The translations under genes and the position numbers were made by a program. Below are positions 1 through 8,023 of a stretch of DNA of 64,000 nt, in pieces. This DNA is from Alphaproteobacteria bacterium (GTDB lineage Bacteria > Pseudomonadota > Alphaproteobacteria > Micropepsales > Micropepsaceae). The stretch lies in the NCBI GenBank assembly GCA_016125165.1, contig WGMH01000007.1:153531-217530 (forward strand), read 5' to 3'. How positions within the stretch are numbered: position 1 is the first letter of the stretch; every line of letters begins with the position of its first letter. The notes under the pieces are model-generated. The model had not been told where the DNA came from and did no database searches. It saw nothing but the letters and a program-made list of their open reading frames with translations.

Positions 1-560
1 CGGTGGTGCTGGATTACGGCGTGAAACGCAACATCCTGCGCCAACTTGCCGGCCGCGGCGCAGACATTATCGTGCTGCCTGCCAGCGCAACCTTTGAAGA
101 GGTGATGCGCCATTCTCCGCATGGTGTTCTGCTCTCCAACGGACCGGGCGATCCGGCGGCGACGGGCGCTTACGCCATTCCGACCATCAAGGGATTGGTG
201 GAGAGCAGCGTACCGGTGTTCGGCATTTGCCTTGGCCATCAGATGCTGGGACTGGCGCTTGGCGGCGAAACAAAAAAAATGGCGCAAGGCCATCACGGCG
301 CGAACCATCCGGTGAAGGATCTCGTGACCGGCAAGGTTGAAATCGTATCCATGAACCACGGCTTCACCGTGGATGCCGATACGTTGCCTTCGCATGTGAT
401 GCAGACGCATATCTCGCTGTTCGACGGCAGCAATTGCGGTGTGGCGGTGAAGGACAAGGATGTGTTCTCGGTGCAATATCATCCCGAGGCTTCGCCGGGA
501 CCGATGGATTCGCACTATCTGTTCGAGCGCTTCGAAATGGCCGCGCGAAAGCGCGCCTGA
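1..560 (+). CDS. carA: carbamoyl-phosphate synthase small subunit, C-terminal part
   Basis: Glutaminase subunit of carbamoyl-phosphate synthase; it releases ammonia from glutamine for CarB in arginine and pyrimidine synthesis. The frame is open to the left edge, so the start is outside the window. What is present is the class I glutamine amidotransferase domain: an SNGPGDP turn, the nucleophile elbow FGICLGHQ with the catalytic Cys, and [11 protein letters not shown] with the catalytic His and Glu near the C-terminus. The stop is TGA at 558-560. The carB partner is not directly downstream; an unrelated small gene follows after about 50 nt. Confidence 0.96.
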   Translation, partial: VVLDYGVKRNILRQLAGRGADIIVLPASATFEEVMRHSPHGVLLSNGPGDPAATGAYAIPTIKGLVESSVPVFGICLGHQMLGLALGGETKKMAQGHHGANHPVKDLVTGKVEIVSMNHGFTVDADTLPSHVMQTHISLFDGSNCGVAVKDKDVFSVQYHPEASPGPMDSHYLFERFEMAARKRA

Positions 561-611
561 CACAAATCTGTCGCACGTTCTCAATACACCTCGGGCATGG
601 CGGAGGGGACA

Positions 612-1088
612 ATGGCAATCGATCAATTGATGCAACGCTTTGCGGCGTTCGTGCATGCGCAGCCCAAGATGGCCGCGCCGCAAGCCGGGGACCCGCCCGC
701 GCCATCCTATCCGCCGGATGTGGCACGCATTCGTGAAATCTGCGCGCACCACATGACGCCGCTGCTGCTGCTTTCGCGCGCCGATGGCGACAAATCCGCT
801 ATCGAACAGGCCACGATCGTCGATCACTGCATGTCGGTGCTGAAGCGCGCCGGAATTGCAGCGGGGCCGGCAGAGCGCGAAACTCTGGCGTCGCTTGCCA
901 CCGAATCGCAGCCCACGCTGATGCAGCTTGATCCGGCGCTGAAAAAAGTCGCCGCTGAAGGCGCGGACTCAGCGCACCGCTTGATGGCGGCGGCGATCCT
1001 TGTTCTGGAAGCCGACGGCAAGCGCGACCCGAACGAAGTGGACGTGCTGAACGCGCTCAGCGAAGAACTGGCGCGCCTGAAGGGGTGA
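612..1088 (+). CDS. TerB-like acidic helical protein
   Basis: Predicted soluble all-helical protein of 158 residues. Two acidic repeats, SRADGDKSAIEQA and LEADGKRDPNEVDVLN, resemble the metal-binding helices of TerB-like (tellurite resistance) domains; this is a weak family resemblance and the function is unknown. I chose ATG 612 because a GGAGGGG ribosome site sits 5 nt upstream; an in-frame ATG at 597 has no such site. The N-terminal 45 residues are Ala/Pro-rich and probably flexible. It follows carA closely and converges on the GNAT-glyoxalase gene with only 9 nt between the stops. Confidence 0.7.
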   Translation: MAIDQLMQRFAAFVHAQPKMAAPQAGDPPAPSYPPDVARIREICAHHMTPLLLLSRADGDKSAIEQATIVDHCMSVLKRAGIAAGPAERETLASLATESQPTLMQLDPALKKVAAEGADSAHRLMAAAILVLEADGKRDPNEVDVLNALSEELARLKG

Positions 1089-1097
1089 GGCGACGGG

Positions 1098-2006
1098 TCA
1101 GTTGACCCGCCAGGGCGGATAGCGCCGCGCATCACCTGCCCAATAGAAGCAGAGCCGGTTGCCCGCGGGATCGGTGAGCCATGCTTCGCGCCACAGCCAG
1201 GATTGGTCCACCGGATCGCTTTCGAAAACGATGCCCTTGGCTTTCAGCGCGGCAACGCGCGCATCGAGGTCCGCGCATTCGAAATAGATGTGCGGGCCGC
1301 GCGCCGCGCCCTCGGCGCTGTCGGCAATGTGCAGCGAGAAGGTGTCGGTGCCGTCACCGACTTCGAAGCGGCGGTAATGCGGAGAATGGACGATCAGCTT
1401 GAAGCCGAGCGTTTCATAGAAGCGCGTGGAGACTTCGATATCGGTGGCGGACACAGTGACCTGATTGAGAAGAAGGTTGTTCTGCGGTCCATTGCGCAGT
1501 CCGTTTTGTGTGTGTCTGGGGGTCGTCTGCCTTTTCTCCCACTCCGGCTTGAGGATTGAGAGCTGCAGATAGGAGCCACGCGTGCCATCGGGTTCGGCGA
1601 AGGCTTCACGCACGATGCCTTCCTGAACCCATCCCAGCGTCCGGTAGACATGGATTGCGCGCCCATTGCCATCCACCACTTCCAGCCAGAAGCGGTGGAA
1701 GCGCGTGTTCGCGAATACCCAATCGGTGACAGCGCCCAGCAGCGCACGGCCATGGCCCTTATCTGTTTCATGCACCGCGATGCGCTTGAGATAGAGACTG
1801 TCTGTTCCGGCCTCGAAGTCGCGCAGGATGACGAAGCCCACGAGTGCGCCATCCACTTCACCAATGAAATAACGATGGTTCGGATCGACAAGCGTCGCAC
1901 GATGTTTGTCTTCCGGCCAGCGGCCGACATGCGGTTCGTAGCCGGGGCGGCGTTCGCACGCCATGATGAAGGCAATATCGGAGAGGGTTGCAGGGCGCAG
2001 ATTCAT
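1098..2006 (-). CDS. GNAT acetyltransferase fused to a glyoxalase/VOC domain
   Basis: A 302-residue two-domain protein. Residues 1-155 form a GNAT N-acetyltransferase: the acetyl-CoA loop is near KGHGRALLGAV, followed by a HVYRTLGW helix typical of strand 5/helix 4. Residues about 158-178 are a polar linker. Residues about 180-296 match the vicinal oxygen chelate fold (VTVSATDIEVSTRFYETLGF at its start, DPAGNRLCFYW at its end) seen in glyoxalase and bleomycin-resistance proteins. Both domains commonly act on small toxic molecules, so a detoxification role is a reasonable inference; the substrate is unknown. The domains share one uninterrupted frame. Confidence 0.85.
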   Translation of the reverse strand: MNLRPATLSDIAFIMACERRPGYEPHVGRWPEDKHRATLVDPNHRYFIGEVDGALVGFVILRDFEAGTDSLYLKRIAVHETDKGHGRALLGAVTDWVFANTRFHRFWLEVVDGNGRAIHVYRTLGWVQEGIVREAFAEPDGTRGSYLQLSILKPEWEKRQTTPRHTQNGLRNGPQNNLLLNQVTVSATDIEVSTRFYETLGFKLIVHSPHYRRFEVGDGTDTFSLHIADSAEGAARGPHIYFECADLDARVAALKAKGIVFESDPVDQSWLWREAWLTDPAGNRLCFYWAGDARRYPPWRVN

Positions 2007-2046
2007 GCCCGCGCTTATACCATCAAGCGCTGGCGCGCGCCGAGCG

Positions 2047-2631
2047 TTAGCGCCGAAGCTCCATCACGTCGAAATCCGATTCCTGCACGGGCTCGGGGAA
2101 TTCGATCCGCAAATGGTTCGGGCCAATGGCGGTCAGGTAGCCCACCGCGTCATTTGCGGTGGTCTGGCTGCCCGCTCCCGGCGTGTTGCCGGAATAAGGC
2201 TGCGCCGGCTCGTTGTTCACGGTCCATGCCCCGAGAAGCACATAGCCGCCCGCCTGATGGGGATAGAGCGTGCCGGTGATGCGCTGGCTGCCATTGATCT
2301 TGCGGAAGGACAACACACCGCCGCGATCTTCGATACGGCAGTTGAACCACGTGTAGATGATGGAGGTGACGCCGCCGAGTTTCATGGTGCGGCAGCGCCA
2401 GGTGCCGGTGATGTTGGCGGCGGGGCCGCCCTTGGCTTCCACAACTGCGCGGATAGCCGCAGCATCGCCCGACACCGGACCGCGCGCAAGTGCGGCAAGA
2501 CCTTTGTCACGCGATTGATCCAAGTGCGAGAGACGGTCGCGATCGAACGGCGTGGCGCGATCCTGCCAGCCTGCAGCGGCGGGCGCGGTCACCGCGAAAA
2601 GCGCCAGAAGTGCAATGGCGAACTTGCGCAA
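2047..2631 (-). CDS. DUF4893-like secreted protein
   Basis: Protein of 194 residues from a proposed TTG start at 2631, which gives a clean Sec signal peptide (RKFAIALLALFAVTAPAAAG) and has a GAGGA site 8 nt upstream overlapping the fabI stop. Longer readings would run about 85 nt into fabI with an implausible Arg/Pro-rich N-terminus. The mature part carries the DUF4893 pattern: WxxR...DRxRL at the start, GTWRCRTMKLGG, FNCRI, GSQRITGTLY and a final ESDFDVMEL. The role is unknown and presumably periplasmic. It starts 4 nt after the fabI stop on the same strand and is probably co-transcribed with the fab genes. Confidence 0.75.
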   Translation of the reverse strand: MRKFAIALLALFAVTAPAAAGWQDRATPFDRDRLSHLDQSRDKGLAALARGPVSGDAAAIRAVVEAKGGPAANITGTWRCRTMKLGGVTSIIYTWFNCRIEDRGGVLSFRKINGSQRITGTLYPHQAGGYVLLGAWTVNNEPAQPYSGNTPGAGSQTTANDAVGYLTAIGPNHLRIEFPEPVQESDFDVMELRR

Positions 2632-2635
2632 TTCC

Positions 2636-3463
2636 TCAGTCCTCGTCGTCGTCGGGTGGAACCCAGCCCTTGAGCTTGGTCGAGGGCGGCGCGCCGATGA
2701 TGCTATAGCCGGCATCCACAAGCTGAACTTCGCCGGTCATGCCTGCGCCCAAGTCACTAAGCAGGTAAAGCGCCGTGTTGCCGATATTGTCGAGATCGAC
2801 CGTGCGGCCCAGTGGCGACTGCGCCTTGTTCCATTTGAACACGGTGCGCGATTCGGAAACCACCGAGCCCGCCAGCGTGCGCATCACGCCCGCAGAAATG
2901 GCGTTGACCCGGATGTTGTCCCGCCCCAGATCGGCGGCCAGATAGCGCACGCTTGCCTCCAGCGCGGCCTTGGCGACGCCCATCACGTTGTAGTTCGGGA
3001 TGACACGCTGCGAGCCCATATGAGTAAGCGTGATCAGCGAACCACCATCGGGCATCAGCATCCGGGCGCGATTGGCGACCGCGGTGAACGAATAGCAGGA
3101 GATCGACAGCGAACGCACGAAGTTGGCGCGGCCCGTTTCGACATAGCGGCCCTTAAGCTCATCGCGATCCGAAAAGGCAATGCAATGGGCGACGAAATCG
3201 ATCTTACCCCACGCATTCTTGAGCGTGGCGAAGGCCGCATCGAGTTCGGCATCGCTTTCCACATCGCATGGAATCAGCAGATCTGACCCGATCGACTGTG
3301 CCAGCGGCCTCAGCCGCTTGCCTTGTGCTTCGCCCTGATAGGAGAAGGCAATCTCGGCGCCGTGCGCTTGCAGCGTGCGCGCAATGCCCCACGCGATGGA
3401 GTGGTCGTTGGCGACACCCATCACCAAGCCGCGCTTGCCTGCCATCAATCTGGCATCAGACAT
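2636..3463 (-). CDS. fabI: enoyl-[acyl-carrier-protein] reductase (NADH)
   Basis: Reduces trans-2-enoyl-ACP in the last step of each fatty-acid elongation cycle; cytoplasmic. Of 275 residues, it has the FabI nucleotide-binding start GLVMGVANDHSIAWGIA, the CIAFSDRDELKGRY segment, catalytic Tyr158 and Lys165 (NYNVMGVAKAALE) and the NAISAG loop. Oddity: His148 occupies the position usually held by the conserved non-catalytic Tyr ten residues before the catalytic Tyr. It is third in the minus-strand order fabA-fabB-fabI (67-nt gap after fabB), an arrangement also found beside irr in rhizobia. Confidence 0.95.
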   Translation of the reverse strand: MSDARLMAGKRGLVMGVANDHSIAWGIARTLQAHGAEIAFSYQGEAQGKRLRPLAQSIGSDLLIPCDVESDAELDAAFATLKNAWGKIDFVAHCIAFSDRDELKGRYVETGRANFVRSLSISCYSFTAVANRARMLMPDGGSLITLTHMGSQRVIPNYNVMGVAKAALEASVRYLAADLGRDNIRVNAISAGVMRTLAGSVVSESRTVFKWNKAQSPLGRTVDLDNIGNTALYLLSDLGAGMTGEVQLVDAGYSIIGAPPSTKLKGWVPPDDDED

Positions 3464-3530
3464 GTCCGTAATCCTGTCTCAAACTGGCACGCCCGGACGT
3501 TTCCCGCCCGGCGCGCTGCAAGTTGCATGC

Positions 3531-4751
3531 TCAGGCGTCATAGCGCTGGAACACCAGTGTTGCATTGGTACCGCCGAACCCGAAGCTGTTGGAGAGCGCG
3601 CGCTCGACTTTCATGTTGTCCATGCGCTTGCGCACGATGGGCGCATCGGCCACTTCGGGATCGATCTCTTCGATGTTCGCGCTCTCGGCGATGAAGCCGC
3701 CGTTCATTTGCAGGATCGAATAGATCGCTTCCTGCGCACCCGTCGCGCCGAGCGAATGGCCCGTGAGTGATTTGGTGGAGTTGATGTAGGGCATGGCATC
3801 GCCGAACACTTCGCGCATGGCGGCGATTTCGGTTACGTCTCCCACCGGGGTCGATGTGCCATGTGCATTCACATAGTCGATCTTGCCCTTTACCGTCGAA
3901 AGCGCCTGCTTCATGCAGCGCACCGCGCCTTCGCCGGACGGCGCGACCATGTCGTGACCGTCGGATGTGGCACCATAACCCACCAGTTCGGCATAGATTT
4001 TTGCGCCGCGCGCCTTCGCGTGTTCGAGCTCTTCGAGCACCACCACGCCGCCGCCGCCGGCGATCACAAAACCATCGCGGTTCTTGTCGAACGCACGCGA
4101 GGCCTTGGCGGGATTGTCATTGTACCTGCTGCTCATCGCGCCCATGGCATCGAACAAACAGGAAAGCGACCAATCCAGCTCTTCGCCACCACCGGCAAAC
4201 ATCACATCCTGCTTGCCGTACTGGATCATTTCCGCGGCGTTGCCGATGCAATGCGCGCTCGTGGCGCACGCCGACGAGATCGAATAGTTGACGCCCTTGA
4301 TTTTGTACCAGGTGGAAAGCACGGCCGAACAGGTGGACGACATCGCCTTCGGCACCACAAAGGGACCAACGCGCTTCGGGCTCTTGTTCTGGCGGGTGAT
4401 ATCGATTGCCTTGACCAGTTCGCTCACCGAGGGGCCGCCGGAGCCGACAATGAGACCCGTGCGCTCGTTGACGATGTCCTTCTCCTCAAGACCGGAATCG
4501 CGCATCGCCTGTTCCATCGAAAGAAAAGCGTATGCGGCCGTGGCCCCCATGAAGCGCATCGCGCGCCGGTCGATGGCCGCCGCATAGTCCATCTTCACCG
4601 CGCCGCTCACCTGCGAGCGAAAACCCAGTTCCTTCTGCTGTTCATCGGCGGCGATGCCAGATCTGGCTTCGCGCAAGGAGGCCACGACTTCCTGCGTGTT
4701 GTTGCCGATCGAGGACACGATGCCCATGCCGGTGACGACGACCCGTCTCAT
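3531..4751 (-). CDS. fabB: 3-oxoacyl-ACP synthase I
   Basis: Condensing enzyme that elongates acyl-ACP, including the unsaturated intermediate made by FabA; cytoplasmic homodimer. The 406 residues show the KAS I/II triad: Cys162 in [10 protein letters not shown], His in [12 protein letters not shown] and His in [15 protein letters not shown], plus the C-terminal NSFGFGGTN loop. Together with fabA directly upstream this supports FabB rather than FabF. The start ATG at 4751 is preceded by AGGGA. It is the middle gene of fabA-fabB-fabI, with 63 nt to fabA. Confidence 0.95.
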   Translation of the reverse strand: MRRVVVTGMGIVSSIGNNTQEVVASLREARSGIAADEQQKELGFRSQVSGAVKMDYAAAIDRRAMRFMGATAAYAFLSMEQAMRDSGLEEKDIVNERTGLIVGSGGPSVSELVKAIDITRQNKSPKRVGPFVVPKAMSSTCSAVLSTWYKIKGVNYSISSACATSAHCIGNAAEMIQYGKQDVMFAGGGEELDWSLSCLFDAMGAMSSRYNDNPAKASRAFDKNRDGFVIAGGGGVVVLEELEHAKARGAKIYAELVGYGATSDGHDMVAPSGEGAVRCMKQALSTVKGKIDYVNAHGTSTPVGDVTEIAAMREVFGDAMPYINSTKSLTGHSLGATGAQEAIYSILQMNGGFIAESANIEEIDPEVADAPIVRKRMDNMKVERALSNSFGFGGTNATLVFQRYDA

Positions 4752-4814
4752 TTGTTTTCATCCCTGTTCTTGTGCTGCGCGCAAGCAAGGCGTTTGCAGC
4801 AGAATGCTGATGCT

Positions 4815-5339
4815 TCAGGCCGACATCGCCTGTGCTTCGGTGAAGAGGCCGACTTTCAGATCCTTGGCCTCGAAGATCACCTTGCCATCGACCTTTACGA
4901 TGCCATCTGCAACGCCAACGACCAGCTTGCGCATGATCAGCCGTTTGAACTCCACGTAGTAGGAAACGACCTTGTTGGTGGGAAGAACCATGCCGGAGAA
5001 TTTTGCTTCGCCCATGCCCAGCGCGCGGCCCTTGCCCTGGCCGCCCATCCAGCCGAGGAAAAATCCCGTCATCTGCCACAGGGCGTCCAGCCCCAGACAG
5101 CCCGGCATCACCGGATCGCCCTGGAAGTGACATTTGAAGAACCACAAATCCGGCTTCAAATCGAATTCGGCTTCGACAACGCCCTTGCCCTGGCTGCCAC
5201 CTTCGGCGGCGATATTCGTGATCCGGTCCAGCATCAGCATGGGAGGCAGCGGCAGCTGCGGGTTGCCGGGGCCGAACATTTCCCCGCGCGCGCAGGCCAG
5301 CAGGCCCTGAAGGTCGAAACTTGACTGACGGTCCGTCAT
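4815..5339 (-). CDS. fabA: 3-hydroxydecanoyl-ACP dehydratase/isomerase
   Basis: Dehydrates 3-hydroxydecanoyl-ACP and isomerises the product, the branch point to unsaturated fatty acids. The 174 residues match the usual length. The single hot-dog domain has the active-site His71 in [12 protein letters not shown] and Asp85 in CLGLDALWQ. It is first in the fabA-fabB-fabI order and divergent from the Fur-family gene irr. An Irr-box-like palindrome lies 65 nt upstream of its start, so iron-dependent control is possible. Confidence 0.96.
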   Translation of the reverse strand: MTDRQSSFDLQGLLACARGEMFGPGNPQLPLPPMLMLDRITNIAAEGGSQGKGVVEAEFDLKPDLWFFKCHFQGDPVMPGCLGLDALWQMTGFFLGWMGGQGKGRALGMGEAKFSGMVLPTNKVVSYYVEFKRLIMRKLVVGVADGIVKVDGKVIFEAKDLKVGLFTEAQAMSA

Positions 5340-5369
5340 TCTTGGAAGTTTCCCTGAGCCAGCAATCCC

Positions 5370-5398
5370 TTGACATGCTGGGGGATTGGGCCGATGTT
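5370..5398 (+). promoter_or_regulatory. candidate irr promoter
   Basis: A perfect -35 hexamer TTGACA (5370-5375) is followed after 17 nt by GATGTT (5393-5398), a poor -10. It reads toward irr, and the palindrome at 5404-5418 lies just downstream, where a bound repressor would block initiation. The -10 match is weak, so this is tentative. Confidence 0.3.
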
Positions 5399-5403
5399 GT
5401 TTA

Positions 5404-5418
5404 TTGGAAGCATTCTAA
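5404..5418. promoter_or_regulatory. Irr-box-like palindrome between fabA and irr
   Basis: TTGGAA-GCA-TTCTAA is an inverted repeat with one mismatched position. On the minus strand it reads TTAGAATGCTTCCAA and shares 12 consecutive bases (TTAGAATGCTTC) with the perfect copy at 6033-6047. The TTAGAA-N3-TTCTAA form resembles the iron control element recognised by Irr in rhizobia, as I recall it. It sits 65 nt upstream of fabA and about 105 nt upstream of irr, so it could serve either gene. Confidence 0.55.
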
Positions 5419-5523
5419 CGAAGCATGTGCCTGACTGCACCCTAGCAAATGCGCTTGGGCTGTTAAACCAAGGCGCGACGCTTTGCATGACAGCAATGCC
5501 GTTTGAAAGGTATCCTTGAGTCG

Positions 5524-5967
5524 ATGGTTCGCGTCATTCCCTCAACCGCCAAGCACGCTCATCGTGACAGCCACGATCTGACAGAGCGTTTGCGTGCCGC
5601 CGGGCTACGCCCCACGCGGCAGCGCATCGCGCTGGCGGGTCTTCTGTTCGATCAGGGTGACCGCCATCTCACCGCCGAAGACCTGCACAGCGAAGCCGCC
5701 AGGGCCGGGGTGAAGGTTTCTCTCGCTACGATCTACAACACACTGCACCAGTTCACCGAGAGCGGAATGCTGAAGCAGGTCGCGGTGGATGCGCACCGCA
5801 GCTATTTCGATACCAACACCGGATCGCATCAGCATTTCTATTGCGAAGACGATGGTGCGCTGATCGACATTCCCGGTGAAGCCATTGCCGTGTCAGGCCT
5901 GCCAATGCCACCCAAGGGCATGGATGTGGAGCGCGTGGACGTGGTTGTGCGCATCCGGAAGCGGTGA
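5524..5967 (+). CDS. irr: Fur-family iron response regulator Irr
   Basis: Transcription factor that in alphaproteobacteria responds to haem/iron status and represses or activates iron genes. 147 residues from ATG 5524; a TTG at 5503 would add seven residues. The winged-helix domain contains LRAAGLRPTRQRIALAGLLF and the recognition segment SLATIYNTLHQF; a His-rich SHQHFYC segment follows in the dimerisation domain. The C-terminus (VDVVVRIRKR) matches Irr rather than Fur, and the CxxC pairs typical of Fur are absent. It is divergent from fabA, as in rhizobia. Both palindromes in this region are candidate targets, including autoregulation. Confidence 0.88.
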   Translation: MVRVIPSTAKHAHRDSHDLTERLRAAGLRPTRQRIALAGLLFDQGDRHLTAEDLHSEAARAGVKVSLATIYNTLHQFTESGMLKQVAVDAHRSYFDTNTGSHQHFYCEDDGALIDIPGEAIAVSGLPMPPKGMDVERVDVVVRIRKR

Positions 5968-6032
5968 AGTTGCTTCGCGCACAGGCGCCCACGATCCAAG
6001 CCCGCGGTGCCAGTTGCGAGTCATTCTCTTAT

Positions 6033-6047
6033 TTAGAATGCTTCTAA
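6033..6047. promoter_or_regulatory. Irr-box-like perfect palindrome upstream of rubrerythrin
   Basis: TTAGAA-TGC-TTCTAA is a perfect 6-3-6 inverted repeat 87 nt before the rubrerythrin start and 5 nt before a TTGACA hexamer. It resembles the Irr iron control element and is almost identical to the palindrome between fabA and irr. The adjacent irr gene and the iron proteins downstream make regulation by Irr the obvious reading. Confidence 0.65.
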
Positions 6048-6052
6048 TCTGA

Positions 6053-6079
6053 TTGACACGCCGCCTTTGACGGTTGCAA
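6053..6079 (+). promoter_or_regulatory. candidate promoter of the rubrerythrin operon
   Basis: A consensus -35 TTGACA (6053-6058) sits directly after the palindrome. A plausible -10 is TTGCAA (6074-6079) with a 15-nt spacer, which is suboptimal. An operator placed just upstream of -35 could give activation or repression. Confidence 0.35.
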
Positions 6080-6134
6080 AGTCCCCTCGCGCGGAGGTGT
6101 TCCCACCCCGCCCCAATATCCGAAGGAGACACCA

Positions 6135-6557
6135 ATGCCCGCCTTGAAAGGCTCCAAGACCGCTCAGAATCTGAAAGACGCATTCGCCGGCGAAAGCCAG
6201 GCCAACCGCCGCTATCTCTATTTCGCGCAGAAGGCCGACGTTGAAGGCTTCAACGACGTCTCCACGGTTTTCCGCTCCACCGCGGAAGGCGAAACGGGCC
6301 ATGCGCACGGCCACCTCGAATTCCTCGAAGAGGTCGGCGATCCGGCGACGGGTGAGCCCATTGGTGACACCGCGCTGAACCTGAAGGCCTCCATCGCGGG
6401 CGAAACGCACGAATACACCGACATGTATCCGGGCATGGCCAAGACCGCGCGCGACGAGGGCTTCGACGAAATCGCCGACTGGTTCGAAACGCTGGCGAAA
6501 GCCGAAAAGAGCCACGCGGGCCGTTTCCAGAAAGCGCTCGACTCGCTCGGCAAATAA
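6135..6557 (+). CDS. rubrerythrin (erythrin-type, no rubredoxin domain)
   Basis: Ferritin-like di-iron protein linked to peroxide removal or iron handling in the cytoplasm. The 140 residues hold a four-helix domain with probable ligands Glu20, Glu53 and His56 (EGETGH), Glu90, Glu93, Glu124 and His127 (EKSH). There is no C-terminal CxxC rubredoxin module, so electrons must come from another protein. An AAGGAGA site lies 6 nt before ATG 6135. It heads a set with an Fe-S protein and a DUF3501 protein, and has an Irr-box-like palindrome in its promoter region. Confidence 0.92.
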   Translation: MPALKGSKTAQNLKDAFAGESQANRRYLYFAQKADVEGFNDVSTVFRSTAEGETGHAHGHLEFLEEVGDPATGEPIGDTALNLKASIAGETHEYTDMYPGMAKTARDEGFDEIADWFETLAKAEKSHAGRFQKALDSLGK

Positions 6558-6569
6558 GAATTGTGAATG

Positions 6570-6607
6570 GCGAGTGGCGAACAGCGTAGCAGCTGATTGC
6601 CACTCGC
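6570..6607. repeat. inverted repeat (hairpin) between rubrerythrin and Fe-S genes
   Basis: Perfect 9-bp arms GCGAGTGGC and GCCACTCGC flank a 20-nt loop in the 90-nt gap after rubrerythrin. No T-run follows, so it is not a standard terminator. It may stabilise or process the mRNA and allow unequal expression of rubrerythrin and the downstream genes. Confidence 0.6.
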
Positions 6608-6647
6608 ATCGTTCCCGCCACTTCAATGCCAATCAGATATACGCCCC

Positions 6648-8006
6648 ATGTCACGTGAAGGCAGTCTCGAAGCTCCGACACGCCATGCGCTTGCCTGGCA
6701 GGATCCCGAATTCTACGACACCGAAAAGCTCGATGCCGAGCTTCGGCGCGTGTTCGATATCTGTCACGGCTGCCGCCGCTGCTTCAATTTGTGCGATTCC
6801 TTTCCGCGCCTGTTCGATCTGATCGATGCGAGCCCGACGGGCGAGCTCGATGAGGTGACAAGCGAAGATTTCAGCCCCGTCATTGATGACTGCACGATGT
6901 GCGACATGTGCTTCATGACGAAGTGCCCGTATGTGCCGCCCCATCCCTTCAATCTGGATTTTCCGCATCTGATGCTGCGCGCTCGCGCCGTGGAGGCAAA
7001 AAACGGCAAGAAGGATTTTGTGGCCCGTCAACTTGCGGAAATGGACCGCAACGGATCGCTGGCCGCAGGACCGCTGGCGCCAGTGGTGAACTGGGGGGCG
7101 AGCAAATCGAACAAGTTGACTCGGCCCCTGATGGAAGCCGCAGCACGCATCGACGCCGATGCGACGTTGCCGAAATTCGCCGCTCGCACCTTCATGCGCG
7201 AAGAAAAGCAGGAGGCGATCTCGCCCAACCCTGCAGCGCCCGCTTACGGCAAACGCAAGGCCGCGCTCTTCGCCACCTGCTTCGTGAACTACAACAAGCC
7301 GAGCACCGGCATGGCCGCGCGCGCGGTGCTGAACCATCTGGGTGTTGAAACCCGCGCCACCTATCCGGGCTGCTGCGGCATGCCCTTCCTCGAACAGGCC
7401 GAACTTGAGAAGGTGGCAGCGCAGGCGAAGAAGGTTTCCGCCGATCTCGTGAAGCTGATCGACGAGGGCTACGACATCGTGGCACTCACCGCCTCTTGCG
7501 GGCTGATGCTGAAATTCGAATGGGCGCTGGTGGTGCCCGATGATGAGAACGTGAAGAAAGTCGCGCAGGCCACCTTCGATATCGATGAATATGTGGTGGA
7601 TGTGGCGAAGAAGCATGGCTTGCCGGAGGGCATGTCACCCCTGCCGGAAGGCGTGACCGTTCACATTCCCTGCCACGCCCGCGCGCAGAACATGGGCCCC
7701 AAATCGGCCGAGATGCTGCGCATGATTCCCGAAACGCCGGTGGATGTGATCGAGCGCTGCTCGGGCCATGGCGGCACGTTCGGCGTGATGAAGGGCACGC
7801 ACGAGCTTGCAAAGAAAGTGGGGCGCCCGGTGTTCCGCAGCGCGGTGACGCAGGCGCGCGGTCATATCGCCTCTGACTGCCCGCTCGCCGCGCAGCACAT
7901 CGTTCAGAACGTGAAGGAGATTCTGGAGAAGGACGGCAAGCCCGTTCCCGCGCCGGAGCCGGAACATCCCATCGAGATCTTCGCGCGCGCCTACGGCCTT
8001 CTCTGA
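6648..8006 (+). CDS. GlpC/HdrB-like iron-sulfur oxidoreductase
   Basis: A 452-residue protein from ATG 6648; upstream in-frame TTG codons give no conserved sequence. The N-terminus holds two 4Fe-4S cluster motifs, CHGCRRCFNLCDSFP (about residues 39-53) and CTMCDMCFMTKCPYVPP (about 82-98). The C-terminal half has cysteine-rich CCG-type segments of heterodisulfide-reductase and GlpC families (YPGCCGMPF; a second, degenerate HGGTFGVMKG). Likely an electron-transfer subunit; its genetic link to a rubrerythrin lacking rubredoxin suggests it or a partner supplies electrons. DUF3501 follows 17 nt downstream. Confidence 0.88.
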   Translation: MSREGSLEAPTRHALAWQDPEFYDTEKLDAELRRVFDICHGCRRCFNLCDSFPRLFDLIDASPTGELDEVTSEDFSPVIDDCTMCDMCFMTKCPYVPPHPFNLDFPHLMLRARAVEAKNGKKDFVARQLAEMDRNGSLAAGPLAPVVNWGASKSNKLTRPLMEAAARIDADATLPKFAARTFMREEKQEAISPNPAAPAYGKRKAALFATCFVNYNKPSTGMAARAVLNHLGVETRATYPGCCGMPFLEQAELEKVAAQAKKVSADLVKLIDEGYDIVALTASCGLMLKFEWALVVPDDENVKKVAQATFDIDEYVVDVAKKHGLPEGMSPLPEGVTVHIPCHARAQNMGPKSAEMLRMIPETPVDVIERCSGHGGTFGVMKGTHELAKKVGRPVFRSAVTQARGHIASDCPLAAQHIVQNVKEILEKDGKPVPAPEPEHPIEIFARAYGLL

Positions 8007-8023
8007 CGCGAAGGAGGATTGCC

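Noticed and set aside
3861..5324. A 487-codon plus-strand frame across fabB and fabA
   Set aside because: Both genes on the minus strand are certain and the frame gives no recognisable protein; it is a GC-driven shadow.
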